A program made the position numbers and the translations under genes. DNA of 16,701 nt from an uncultured Lachnospiraceae bacterium (GTDB taxonomy: Bacteria > Bacillota > Clostridia > Lachnospirales > Lachnospiraceae), in assembly GCA_910588125.1 (NCBI GenBank), contig CAJUPI010000066.1, positions 1 to 16,701 of the forward strand, in the 5' to 3' direction. Positions 1 to 7,017 of the stretch are shown here, piece by piece; position 1 is the stretch's first letter; every line of letters starts with the position of its first letter. The notes below the pieces were generated by a model, which saw only the letters and a list, made by a program, of their open reading frames with translations, ran no database searches and was not told the origin of the DNA.

Positions 1-69
1 ACCATAAGAGGTGCTTTTTGACCATTAACATCCGAAAGTAAAATGACGCTACCCTTGGCATTTGTTTAT

Positions 70-98
70 TTGACAGTTGGTTTTTTTCCTCCTATAAT
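70..98 (+). promoter_or_regulatory. Consensus vegetative promoter for the GntR-aat unit
   Basis: TTGACA (70-75) and TATAAT (93-98) are separated by exactly 17 bases, a full match to the housekeeping sigma consensus. The expected start site near 105 would leave a leader of about 28 bases before the regulator gene. Bases 1-69 hold nothing else I can identify. Confidence 0.88.
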
Positions 99-132
99 GA
101 GAGAATTAAGAGGCATAGAATAGGGGGCGTGT

Positions 133-849
133 ATGGAGATGGAAAGTAATTTTACTTGTGATGAGATTTACAATATTCTGGAAAAGGAAATCGCCCAGCT
201 GGAAATTATGCCGGGAGAGGTATTAAGTGAAAATTCTCTTTGCCGGCGGTTTCATATTTCACGTACTCCGATTCGGAGCGTATTGCAGCGTCTGCAACAA
301 AATGGTTTTGTTCAGATTGTTCCGTATAAAGGGACGATTGTTACGGGAATTAATCTAAAACTTGCAAATCAATGGATTTTTCAACGACTGGCAGTAGAGT
401 GTATGGTATTGAGAGATTTTATAGCGATTTGTACACCGACAGATGTAGCCCGTGTGCATTATACTCAGGGGCTTTTGCAGAAAATTGCGGATAAGCTTTC
501 CAAAGCGCCGGAGCATTTTGATATTAATGAATTTTTGCATGTGGATTTGTCTATGCATAAGATCTGGTTTCAGGCCACGGATAAACTTTATCTTTGGGAA
601 AATTTAACGCGCCCGCAGGCAGATTATTCTCGGTTTATCCGTCTGGATATTGTGAAGGGACGTAATGTGCCCGATGTCATGAAGGAGCATCGGGAATTGA
701 TTGAGATAATAGAGGCAAAAGATTTCCCAGCCATTGAACCGTTGTTAAAACATCATCTGTACGGTGGGGTGCGGCGGATGGGAAGTGAATTGTTCTCTGA
801 TGAATACCAGCGTTTTTTTGTAGCGGAAGATCTCCCGGTGCGGGGATAG
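133..849 (+). CDS. GntR-family transcriptional regulator, FadR/FCD type
   Basis: This encodes a 238-residue DNA-binding regulator. The N-terminal winged helix-turn-helix lies at about residues 8-72, with the recognition region SRTPIRSVLQRL followed by a wing. The C-terminal all-helical ligand domain at about 80-225 carries the FCD metal-site pattern: Asp138, His142, His186 and His208. Family knowledge says such proteins bind a metal and a small organic acid and usually repress a nearby metabolic operon. The effector cannot be read from sequence. The start is ATG 133, or ATG 139 two codons on; the purine-rich AGGGGG at 122-127 fits either. It lies 19 bases upstream of aat and probably shares its transcript. 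No matching operator palindrome was found, so its targets are unknown. Confidence 0.9.
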   Translation: MEMESNFTCDEIYNILEKEIAQLEIMPGEVLSENSLCRRFHISRTPIRSVLQRLQQNGFVQIVPYKGTIVTGINLKLANQWIFQRLAVECMVLRDFIAICTPTDVARVHYTQGLLQKIADKLSKAPEHFDINEFLHVDLSMHKIWFQATDKLYLWENLTRPQADYSRFIRLDIVKGRNVPDVMKEHRELIEIIEAKDFPAIEPLLKHHLYGGVRRMGSELFSDEYQRFFVAEDLPVRG

Positions 850-868
850 AGAGAAAGGAGAACCAATT

Positions 869-1528
869 ATGCCAGTATTCCGGCTGAACAAAAATGAGAT
901 AAGTTTTCCAGATCCTCGGTTGGCAAGGGAGGACGGGCTTCTCTGTATTGGCGGGGATCTGAGCGTGGAACGTTTGCTCCTTGCTTATAGCCATGGGATT
1001 TTTCCCTGGTTTAATCCGGGGGAGGAGATTTTGTGGTGGTGTCCCCATGAACGGTTTTTGATCTTTCCAGAAAATATTCATGTGTCAAGAACGATGAAAA
1101 AATATATGAGAAAACATGCATTCCAGTTGGTTATAAACCGGGATTTCCAGGATACCATGCACCGGTGCCGGATCAAACGGGAACAGCATGAGGGAACCTG
1201 GATTGGCGACGAAATGGAGAACGCATACCTGGCCCTTTATAAGAGAGGGTTTGCTGTCAGCGTGGAGGTTTACGAGGACGAAGTACTGGCCGGTGGGCTT
1301 TATGGAGTTTTTATCGGCAAGTGCTTTTTTGGAGAGAGTATGTTTTCGGAAAAGGAAAATGGCTCGAAGGCAGCATTGATTATCTGGGCGAAAATTTTGA
1401 AAGACAGGGAAGTTGGTTTTATTGACTGTCAGTTTTATACAGAGCATTTGGCGCGTATGGGTGGACAGTATGTGAGCTGGCAGAAATACGAAGAACTTTT
1501 GTCAAAAGGATTGGCACTCACCCCTTGA
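869..1528 (+). CDS. aat: Leucyl/phenylalanyl-tRNA--protein transferase
   Basis: This 219-residue protein moves Leu or Phe from aminoacyl-tRNA onto the N-terminal Arg or Lys of proteins, creating N-end-rule degradation signals in the cytoplasm. Family blocks present are GIFPWFNPGEEILWWCP (43-59), TWIGDEM (110-116), GGLYGVFIGKCFFGESMF (142-159) and FIDCQ (184-188). Asp186 and Gln188 match the catalytic pair described for E. coli Aat, even in numbering. Length is close to normal (about 230). GAAAGGAG (853-860) lies 8 bases before the ATG. The gene follows the GntR regulator by 19 bases. Its last six codons and stop contain most of the CIRCE operator, and its stop overlaps the -35 box of the clpB promoter. 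Confidence 0.95.
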   Translation: MPVFRLNKNEISFPDPRLAREDGLLCIGGDLSVERLLLAYSHGIFPWFNPGEEILWWCPHERFLIFPENIHVSRTMKKYMRKHAFQLVINRDFQDTMHRCRIKREQHEGTWIGDEMENAYLALYKRGFAVSVEVYEDEVLAGGLYGVFIGKCFFGESMFSEKENGSKAALIIWAKILKDREVGFIDCQFYTEHLARMGGQYVSWQKYEELLSKGLALTP

Positions 1529-1537
1529 CAGTGCCAA
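1511..1537 (+). promoter_or_regulatory. CIRCE operator (HrcA binding site) controlling clpB
   Basis: TTGGCACTC (1511-1519), nine bases, then CAGTGCCAA (1529-1537). This has the CIRCE layout, consensus TTAGCACTC-N9-GAGTGCTAA, with 8 of 9 positions symmetric. It overlaps the -35 box of the clpB promoter, so a bound HrcA repressor would block RNA polymerase. HrcA itself is not in this window. Confidence 0.88.
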
Positions 1538-1553
1538 CAATGTGTGTTATAGT
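1525..1553 (+). promoter_or_regulatory. clpB promoter
   Basis: TTGACA (1525-1530) and TATAGT (1548-1553) are 17 bases apart. The -35 box starts one base before the aat stop codon and includes it. A start near 1560 gives a clpB leader of about 50 bases. Confidence 0.88.
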
Positions 1554-1580
1554 TCGGATAGAACAAGAAAATAGCTGGAT

Positions 1581-1603
1581 TCCGGAGTGTTCCGGAGGGA
1601 GGG
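1581..1603 (+). promoter_or_regulatory. Small hairpin next to the clpB Shine-Dalgarno
   Basis: TCCGGA-GTGT-TCCGGA (1581-1596) can fold into a 6 bp stem with a four-base loop. It is immediately followed by the Shine-Dalgarno stretch AGGGAGGG (1596-1603), which sits 7 bases before ATG 1611. The stem could influence ribosome access or simply stabilise the 5' end; this is inference. Confidence 0.4.
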
Positions 1604-1610
1604 TGCATAT

Positions 1611-4202
1611 ATGAATATAAATAAATTTACACAAAAGTCAATGGAAGCAGTTCAAAATTGTGAGAAGCTGGCGTATGAGTACGGAAACCAGCAGATTGAA
1701 CAGGAGCATTTATTTTACAGCTTATTGTCATTGGAGGACAGCCTGATTTTAAAATTGCTGACCAAAATGGGAATCAGCAGGGAAATGATTCAAAGTGAAG
1801 CAGAACAGAAGCTGGCGGGTCTGCCGAAAGTAAGCGGAAGCGGACAGGTGTATATCAGTAATGATTTGAATAAGGTACTGATCCATGCGGAGGATGAGTC
1901 GAGAGCTATGGGGGATGAGTATGTTTCGGTTGAGCATATCTTTCTCTCTATGTTAAAACATGCGGATCGGATCATGAAGGAGTTGTTCCGGCAATATGGG
2001 ATCAACAGAGACAACTTTTTGCAGGCATTGTCAACCGTAAGAGGGAATCAGCGGGTGGTCAGCGATAATCCGGAGGCGACATATGATACGCTGGAGAAGT
2101 ATGGCTACGATCTGGTAGAGAGGGCCAGGGATCAGAAGCTGGATCCGGTTATTGGCAGAGATGGAGAAATTCGTAATGTAATTCAGATTTTGTCGCGGAA
2201 GACGAAGAATAATCCGGTACTTATCGGAGAACCCGGCGTTGGCAAGACGGCGGTCGTAGAAGGGTTGGCTCAGCGGATTGTTCAGGGCGATGTGCCAGAA
2301 GGACTGAAAGAACGAAAGCTGTTTGCGCTGGATATGGGAGCATTGGTAGCAGGTGCGAAATATCGCGGTGAATTTGAGGAGCGGCTGAAGGCGGTTCTGG
2401 AGGAAGTAAAGAAGAGCAATGGACAGATCATCCTCTTTATTGATGAGTTGCATACGATTGTAGGAGCGGGAAAAACAGAGGGCTCGATGGATGCGGGGAA
2501 TCTGCTAAAGCCCATGCTGGCCAGAGGCGAGCTGCACTGCATTGGAGCCACGACGTTGGATGAATACCGCAAATATATTGAAAAGGATGCGGCCCTGGAA
2601 CGAAGATTTCAGCCGGTATTGGTAGATCAGCCGACTGTGGAGGATACAATCTCAATTCTGCGGGGGATCAAAGATCGGTATGAGGTGTTTCATGGCGTAA
2701 AAATTACGGATTCGGCACTGGTGGCGGCTGCAGTACTGTCGGATCGCTATATTACAGATCGGTTTTTGCCGGACAAAGCGATTGATTTGGTAGATGAAGC
2801 CTGTGCACTTATCAAGACGGAACTGGACTCCATGCCATCAGAGCTGGATGAGCTGTCCCGGAGGATCATGCAGCTGGAGATTGAAGAGACAGCGCTGAAG
2901 AAGGAAACGGATCATCTGAGTCAAGAGCGTCTGGAGGATTTGCAGAAAAACCTGGCAGAGCTGCATGATGAGTTTGCAAACCGGAAGGCCCAGTGGGAAA
3001 ATGAAAAAGCATCTGTTGACAAACTGTCAGCTTTGCGGGAGGAAATCGAGCAGGTGGGACGGGATATTGCGCAGGCGCAGCAGCAGTATGATTTAAATCG
3101 GGCAGCGGAGCTGCAATATGGGAAGCTGCCATTGCTGCAAAAAGAGCTGGCGGCAGCAGAAGAACAGGTAAAAAAGCAGGATTTGAGCCTGGTGAGAGAG
3201 AGCGTCAGTGATGAAGAGATCGCCCGCATTATTTCCCGATGGACGGGAATTCCGATCAGCAAGCTCAACGAAAGTGAGCGCAGTAAGATTCTTCATCTGG
3301 ATGGGGTGCTGCATCAGCGGGTGATCGGACAGGATGAGGGCGTAGAGAAAGTAACGGAGGCGATTCTTCGTTCGAAAGCAGGGATTAAAGATCCCAGCAA
3401 GCCGATTGGATCTTTTTTGTTTTTGGGACCTACCGGCGTCGGGAAGACGGAATTGGCCAAGGCATTGGCAGAGGCGCTGTTTGATGATGAGAACAATATG
3501 GTCCGGATTGATATGAGTGAGTATATGGAGAAGCATTCAGTGGCCCGGCTGATTGGAGCTCCTCCAGGCTATGTGGGATATGATGAGGGAGGCCAGTTGA
3601 CAGAAGCCGTTCGCCGGAAGCCATATTCGGTGGTGCTGTTCGATGAGGTGGAGAAAGCGCATCCGGATGTTTTTAATGTACTTTTGCAGGTGCTCGATGA
3701 CGGGCGCATCACGGATTCCGCCGGCAAGACAGTAGATTTTAAAAATACCATTCTGATTATGACATCAAATATCGGTTCGCAATATTTGCTGGAAGGGATC
3801 GATGAGGATGGCCGGATTCGGGCAGAGGCAGAACAGATGGTGCTGGGAGAATTGCGGAATCATTTCCGCCCGGAATTTTTGAACCGTTTGGATGAGACGA
3901 TTCTGTTTAAACCACTGACTCGGGATAATATCAGTCATATTGTGGATTTGATGGTGGCTGATGTGAATAAACGGCTGGAAGATAAAGAGCTGAAGATTGA
4001 GCTGACAGAAAGTGCGAAGGAGTATATTACAGAACATGGTTATGATCCGGCTTATGGGGCACGGCCATTGCGAAGATATTTGCAAAAATACGTAGAGACG
4101 CTGGCGGCCCGGATTATTCTTCAGGGAGATATTCATCAGGGGCAGACAATTGTGGTGGATGTGGCCGCGGACGGCGAAAAGCTGATAGGGTTTGCAGAAT
4201 GA
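1611..4202 (+). CDS. clpB: ClpB, Hsp100 protein disaggregase
   Basis: This is an 863-residue AAA+ chaperone that works with DnaK to pull apart aggregated proteins in the cytoplasm. Order of parts: Clp N-domain (about 1-145); first AAA+ domain with Walker A GEPGVGKT (206-213) and Walker B IILFIDE (273-279); a long middle coiled coil (about 400-530), the hallmark of ClpB against other Clp ATPases; second AAA+ domain with GPTGVGKT (606-613) and VVLFDE (674-679); and a C-terminal small domain. Full length. An upstream in-frame GTG at 1587 would add eight residues, but it lies inside the hairpin before the Shine-Dalgarno. ATG 1611, with AGGGAGGG 7 bases ahead and the usual ClpB opening (MNINKFTQKS), is preferred. 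Regulation by HrcA through CIRCE is strongly suggested. No clear terminator follows. Confidence 0.97.
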   Translation: MNINKFTQKSMEAVQNCEKLAYEYGNQQIEQEHLFYSLLSLEDSLILKLLTKMGISREMIQSEAEQKLAGLPKVSGSGQVYISNDLNKVLIHAEDESRAMGDEYVSVEHIFLSMLKHADRIMKELFRQYGINRDNFLQALSTVRGNQRVVSDNPEATYDTLEKYGYDLVERARDQKLDPVIGRDGEIRNVIQILSRKTKNNPVLIGEPGVGKTAVVEGLAQRIVQGDVPEGLKERKLFALDMGALVAGAKYRGEFEERLKAVLEEVKKSNGQIILFIDELHTIVGAGKTEGSMDAGNLLKPMLARGELHCIGATTLDEYRKYIEKDAALERRFQPVLVDQPTVEDTISILRGIKDRYEVFHGVKITDSALVAAAVLSDRYITDRFLPDKAIDLVDEACALIKTELDSMPSELDELSRRIMQLEIEETALKKETDHLSQERLEDLQKNLAELHDEFANRKAQWENEKASVDKLSALREEIEQVGRDIAQAQQQYDLNRAAELQYGKLPLLQKELAAAEEQVKKQDLSLVRESVSDEEIARIISRWTGIPISKLNESERSKILHLDGVLHQRVIGQDEGVEKVTEAILRSKAGIKDPSKPIGSFLFLGPTGVGKTELAKALAEALFDDENNMVRIDMSEYMEKHSVARLIGAPPGYVGYDEGGQLTEAVRRKPYSVVLFDEVEKAHPDVFNVLLQVLDDGRITDSAGKTVDFKNTILIMTSNIGSQYLLEGIDEDGRIRAEAEQMVLGELRNHFRPEFLNRLDETILFKPLTRDNISHIVDLMVADVNKRLEDKELKIELTESAKEYITEHGYDPAYGARPLRRYLQKYVETLAARIILQGDIHQGQTIVVDVAADGEKLIGFAE

Positions 4203-4261
4203 GCACTGACATCAGATAACAGCGAAAAGCCCACATTTACTGTGCGGCAGGCAGAACTGTA

Positions 4262-4290
4262 TTGACGCTTCTGGCAATCTATATTACAAT
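4262..4290 (+). promoter_or_regulatory. Malic enzyme promoter
   Basis: TTGACG (4262-4267) and TACAAT (4285-4290) are 17 bases apart, with a leader of about 70 bases to the ATG. It separates the malic enzyme gene from clpB. No operator symmetry was seen nearby. Confidence 0.75.
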
Positions 4291-4368
4291 AACAGACATA
4301 AAAATGGAAGTAAAGATAAGCTTTGAGAATCCGAATAAGAAATAATGTCAGGCCAGGAGGAGTCTACC

Positions 4369-5556
4369 ATGGACAAAAAGAAACTTGCGATTGAGAAGCA
4401 TAAAGAATGGAAGGGCAAGATTGAAGTCATTTCCCGGGCACCGGTAACGAACCGGGAGGAACTTGCCATCGCTTATACTCCGGGGGTTGCGGAGCCATGC
4501 CTGTTGATCGCAGAGGACGAGGAAAGAGCTTATGATTATACCCGTAAAGGGAACCTGGTGGCAGTTATCACAGATGGTACGGCGGTACTGGGGCTGGGGG
4601 ATATTGGCCCGGCGGCCGGAATGCCGGTGATGGAGGGGAAATGCGCACTGTTTAAGGAGTTTGCCGGTGTAGACGCTTTTCCGCTATGTGTGGATAGTAA
4701 GGATGTGGATACTTTTGTTCAGACGGTGGCCCTGATTTCTAAGAGCTTTGGCGGGATTAACCTTGAGGATATTGCAGCGCCCCGATGCTTTGAGATTGAG
4801 AAGCGCCTGAAGGAAATTTGTGATATTCCGGTTTTTCATGATGACCAGCATGGGACGGCCATTGTGGTGGGAGCAGCGCTTTTAAATGCGGTTAAGGTAA
4901 CCCGCAAGGAAATGGGAAAACTGCGGGTGGTAATCAATGGTGCAGGTGCGGCAGGGATTGCCATCGGAAAGCATTTGATTAGCATGGGGTTTGGCAATAT
5001 TATCATGTGTGATATTCACGGGATTATCTGTGAAGGTGATGAGGGACTGAATTCCGGGCAAGAGGAGATTTCTCGTATCAGCAATCAAGAAAAAGAGCAT
5101 GGAAGCCTGGTGGATGCATTAAAGGGGGCTGATATTTTTGTCGGGGTTTCCCGGCCGCATCTGGTGACGAAGGAGATGGTGGCGTCCATGAAGGATGGCA
5201 TTGTATTTGCCATGGCAAATCCGGTTCCGGAAATCATGCCAGAGGAAGCGAAAGCAGGCGGGGCATCAGTTGTGGGAACCGGTAGATCCGACTATTCCAA
5301 TCAGATTAATAATGTTCTGGTTTTCCCGGGATTATTTAAAGGAGTGCTGGCAGTACGGGCAAAGGACATTACGGATTCTATGAAGATAGCAGCGTCTTAT
5401 GCAATTGCAGAGGTGATTCCAGAACAGGAGCTGACGGCAGAATATGTGATTCCAAGTTCTTTTGACAAGCGGGTGGCCCTTGCAGTAGCGAATGCGGTGG
5501 CAAAGAAGGCAGTACAGCTGGGGCTCAACCGGGTGCCTTATGAGGAGATTCGTTAA
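4369..5556 (+). CDS. Malic enzyme (malate dehydrogenase, decarboxylating), probably NAD-dependent
   Basis: This 395-residue enzyme oxidatively decarboxylates malate to pyruvate and CO2 with reduction of NAD(P). It is the short bacterial form (about 390-410). The N-terminal malic domain shows the AYTPGVAEPC block with Tyr36, Lys91 in EGKCALF, the metal-site residues Glu134/Asp135 in NLEDIAAP, and FHDDQHGTA (156-163). The NAD-binding domain starts with INGAGAAGIAIG (189-200). Asp215 near the end of the second strand favours NAD over NADP by the general Rossmann rule; this is inference. A later block GTGRSDYSNQINN (303-315) is typical of the family. AGGAGG (4355-4360) lies 8 bases before ATG 4369. 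An in-frame ATG at 4345 lies upstream of that site and is rejected. The gene has its own promoter and ends at a bidirectional terminator. Confidence 0.95.
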   Translation: MDKKKLAIEKHKEWKGKIEVISRAPVTNREELAIAYTPGVAEPCLLIAEDEERAYDYTRKGNLVAVITDGTAVLGLGDIGPAAGMPVMEGKCALFKEFAGVDAFPLCVDSKDVDTFVQTVALISKSFGGINLEDIAAPRCFEIEKRLKEICDIPVFHDDQHGTAIVVGAALLNAVKVTRKEMGKLRVVINGAGAAGIAIGKHLISMGFGNIIMCDIHGIICEGDEGLNSGQEEISRISNQEKEHGSLVDALKGADIFVGVSRPHLVTKEMVASMKDGIVFAMANPVPEIMPEEAKAGGASVVGTGRSDYSNQINNVLVFPGLFKGVLAVRAKDITDSMKIAASYAIAEVIPEQELTAEYVIPSSFDKRVALAVANAVAKKAVQLGLNRVPYEEIR

Positions 5557-5619
5557 GGCTTAACGGCGGATATAATGAAAACGCGGATAGCGGCAAGGAA
5601 GGACAGCGAAAAAAGCGGA

Positions 5620-5670
5620 GGGTGTTGCAAAATGGATCATGTTTATTTTGCAGCACCCTTTGTGGTTTTC
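5620..5670. terminator. Bidirectional hairpin terminator between malic enzyme and cotJC
   Basis: GGGTGTTGCAAAAT (5620-5633) pairs with ATTTTGCAGCACCC (5645-5658), a 14 bp stem with one G-U pair and an 11-base loop. On the plus strand it is followed by TTTGTGGTTTT. On the minus strand the stem is followed, after five bases, by six T residues (complement of 5609-5614). It can serve both convergent units. Confidence 0.85.
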
Positions 5671-5689
5671 TGATTTTAGATATTGTGAA

Positions 5690-6301
5690 TCAGGATTTGG
5701 AAAATTGCTTGTCGAATTCCGGGTTAAAATAATAAAAGTTTTTTTCTTCCAGCTTTAATTTGGTCTTTTCCAGTGCCTCCCCGAATCTCTGGAAATGGAC
5801 AACCTCTCGTTCTCTTAAAAATTTAAGTGGTTCCAGCACATCTGGCTCATCGATGATCCGGATGAGATTTTCATATGCGGTTCGCGCTTTTTGTTCCGCA
5901 GCCAGATCTTCGAAAAGATCGGTAAGGGCGTCACCCTTGGACTGGAACTCACAGGCATTGAAAGGAACGCCGGCGGCAGCAGCCGGCCAAAGAGCCGAGG
6001 TATGATCGATATAATAAGCATCAAAACCAGCCGTTTTGGCGTCTTCCGGTTTCATATTTTTGGTCAACTGGAAGATAATGGCACAGATAATTTCCAGATG
6101 TCCAAGTTCTTCCGTGCCGATGTCGGTCAAAAGTCCGGCAACTTCTTTGCATGGCATGGTATATCGTTGGGAAAGATAACGCATGGAGGCGGCCAGCTCT
6201 CCGTCCGGGCCGCCAAACTGGCTGATAATCAGAGAAGCTGTTTTCGGACATGTTTTTCTGATATTTACCGGATATTGCAGCCGCTTTTCATAAGTCCACA
6301 T
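5690..6301 (-). CDS. cotJC: Spore coat protein CotJC, manganese-catalase-like
   Basis: This is a 203-residue ferritin-like protein of the manganese catalase family, found in the inner spore coat in Bacillus. Metal-ligand positions are all present: Glu35 (DGELAAS), Glu65 and His68 (EELGH), Glu136 (AAEQKAR), and Glu166/His169 (REVVHF). This pattern fits an active di-manganese site. The start is ATG 6301 (MWTYEKRLQYPV, the usual CotJC opening), preceded by AAGGAGGTG. A longer reading frame reaching 6394 has no ribosome site and would overlap cotJB. It is the last gene of the operon, one base after cotJB, and converges with the malic enzyme. Confidence 0.95.
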   Translation of the reverse strand: MWTYEKRLQYPVNIRKTCPKTASLIISQFGGPDGELAASMRYLSQRYTMPCKEVAGLLTDIGTEELGHLEIICAIIFQLTKNMKPEDAKTAGFDAYYIDHTSALWPAAAAGVPFNACEFQSKGDALTDLFEDLAAEQKARTAYENLIRIIDEPDVLEPLKFLREREVVHFQRFGEALEKTKLKLEEKNFYYFNPEFDKQFSKS

Positions 6302-6302
6302 A

Positions 6303-6602
6303 TTATACACCTCCTTGATTATCCCAGGGTAAAGGTCCGTCAGACCAGGTGAAATGTTTCTGTCCTGGATATTTGCAGTAAGAGCCGGTTTCATTGTTTG
6401 TATCCGGGCATACCAGATAGATATTTAATGGCTCGAATTCACGGGCATAATTTTGCATAAGCTGATAGCGCTGATTTTTTGCCTGAGTGAAAGCGTCCAG
6501 TGCATCTTTATCCAGAGGATGGGTGTCCAGATAAAGGGTCAGATCATCTACCTGAAAGCCTACTTGTTGAATTTCTTCCAGAAGCTGTGCTCGGTCAGAC
6601 AT
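6303..6602 (-). CDS. cotJB: Spore coat protein CotJB
   Basis: This is a 99-residue small acidic protein with the CotJB pattern QLLEEIQQVGFQVDDLTLYLDTHP near the N-terminus and an aromatic, Pro/Trp-rich C-terminus (FTWSDGPLPWD). In Bacillus it belongs to the CotJ inner-coat set. ATG 6602 with GGAGGT 7 bases upstream is preferred. An in-frame GTG at 6611 falls inside that ribosome site. It overlaps the end of cotJA by 8 bases, which points to translational coupling. Two Cys and a CPDTNNETGSYCKYPG stretch in the middle look lineage-specific. Confidence 0.92.
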   Translation of the reverse strand: MSDRAQLLEEIQQVGFQVDDLTLYLDTHPLDKDALDAFTQAKNQRYQLMQNYAREFEPLNIYLVCPDTNNETGSYCKYPGQKHFTWSDGPLPWDNQGGV

Positions 6603-6813
6603 GGAATTCACCTCCGGTTTTATAAAATGGCTTGTCCAGACAAGGGAAGATAGTACCTTGTTTTAGCGAAATGGCAGGTTTGTAGGGCGTTTCCCAGGGC
6701 TGTATGGGAACCGTTGCCATAGCAATGACAAGTCCCGCCTCTGAAGATGGCGCCGGTAATTTATCTTTGCAGCCGCAGGAGGCTGGGGCAGATTGGCATA
6801 CACAGGAACTCAT
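6595..6813 (-). CDS. cotJA: Spore coat protein CotJA
   Basis: This 72-residue protein is the first gene of the cotJ operon. The C-terminal half matches CotJA: PIQPWETPYKPAISLKQGT followed by IFPCLDKPF. The N-terminus is Cys-rich (Cys4, Cys6, Cys13, Cys15), which suggests cross-linking or metal binding; this is inference. ATG 6813 is preceded by AAAGGAGAA at about 9 bases. The frame stays open upstream to 7125, but that part has no coat-protein similarity and no ribosome site. The gene stops inside the cotJB start codon region, an 8-base overlap. Confidence 0.9.
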   Translation of the reverse strand: MSSCVCQSAPASCGCKDKLPAPSSEAGLVIAMATVPIQPWETPYKPAISLKQGTIFPCLDKPFYKTGGEFHV

Positions 6814-6888
6814 TTTAGAATTCTCCTTTCTGTTGTGGTGGCAAAAGCAGTCCGGAATGCTAAATGCAATTGTGAGAAGCACAGTAGT

Positions 6889-6916
6889 ATTATGGGCAGG
6901 AGAAAAAGAATTACAA
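6889..6916 (-). promoter_or_regulatory. Possible cotJ operon promoter
   Basis: On the minus strand TTGTAA and CATAAT are 16 bases apart, about 75 bases before cotJA. The CATAAT(A) -10 also partly resembles a mother-cell sigma-E -10. In Bacillus the cotJ operon is sigma-E dependent (established). The -35 here is not a good sigma-E match, so the assignment is weak. Confidence 0.28.
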
Positions 6917-6961
6917 TGAGAGATCCGTGTTAAAAAAGGGAAAGATGTGTTGGAATCCCAA

Positions 6962-6990
6962 TTGCTGAACATAAAGGAATCGTGTATAAT
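6962..6990 (+). promoter_or_regulatory. Promoter of the histidine kinase gene
   Basis: TTGCTG (6962-6967) and TATAAT (6985-6990) are 17 bases apart, followed by an A/T-rich start region. The expected start is near 6997. The only plus-strand gene downstream is the kinase at 7353, and the palindrome at 7028-7336 lies between, so the transcript would carry a very long hairpin leader of about 355 bases. Confidence 0.75.
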
Positions 6991-7017
6991 ATTTTTAATT
7001 AACTGAGAAAATGTCTT

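Noticed and set aside
5891..6352. A 153-codon plus-strand frame antisense to cotJC.
   Set aside because: It is the shadow of a recognised spore-coat gene with intact metal ligands; no ribosome site was seen.
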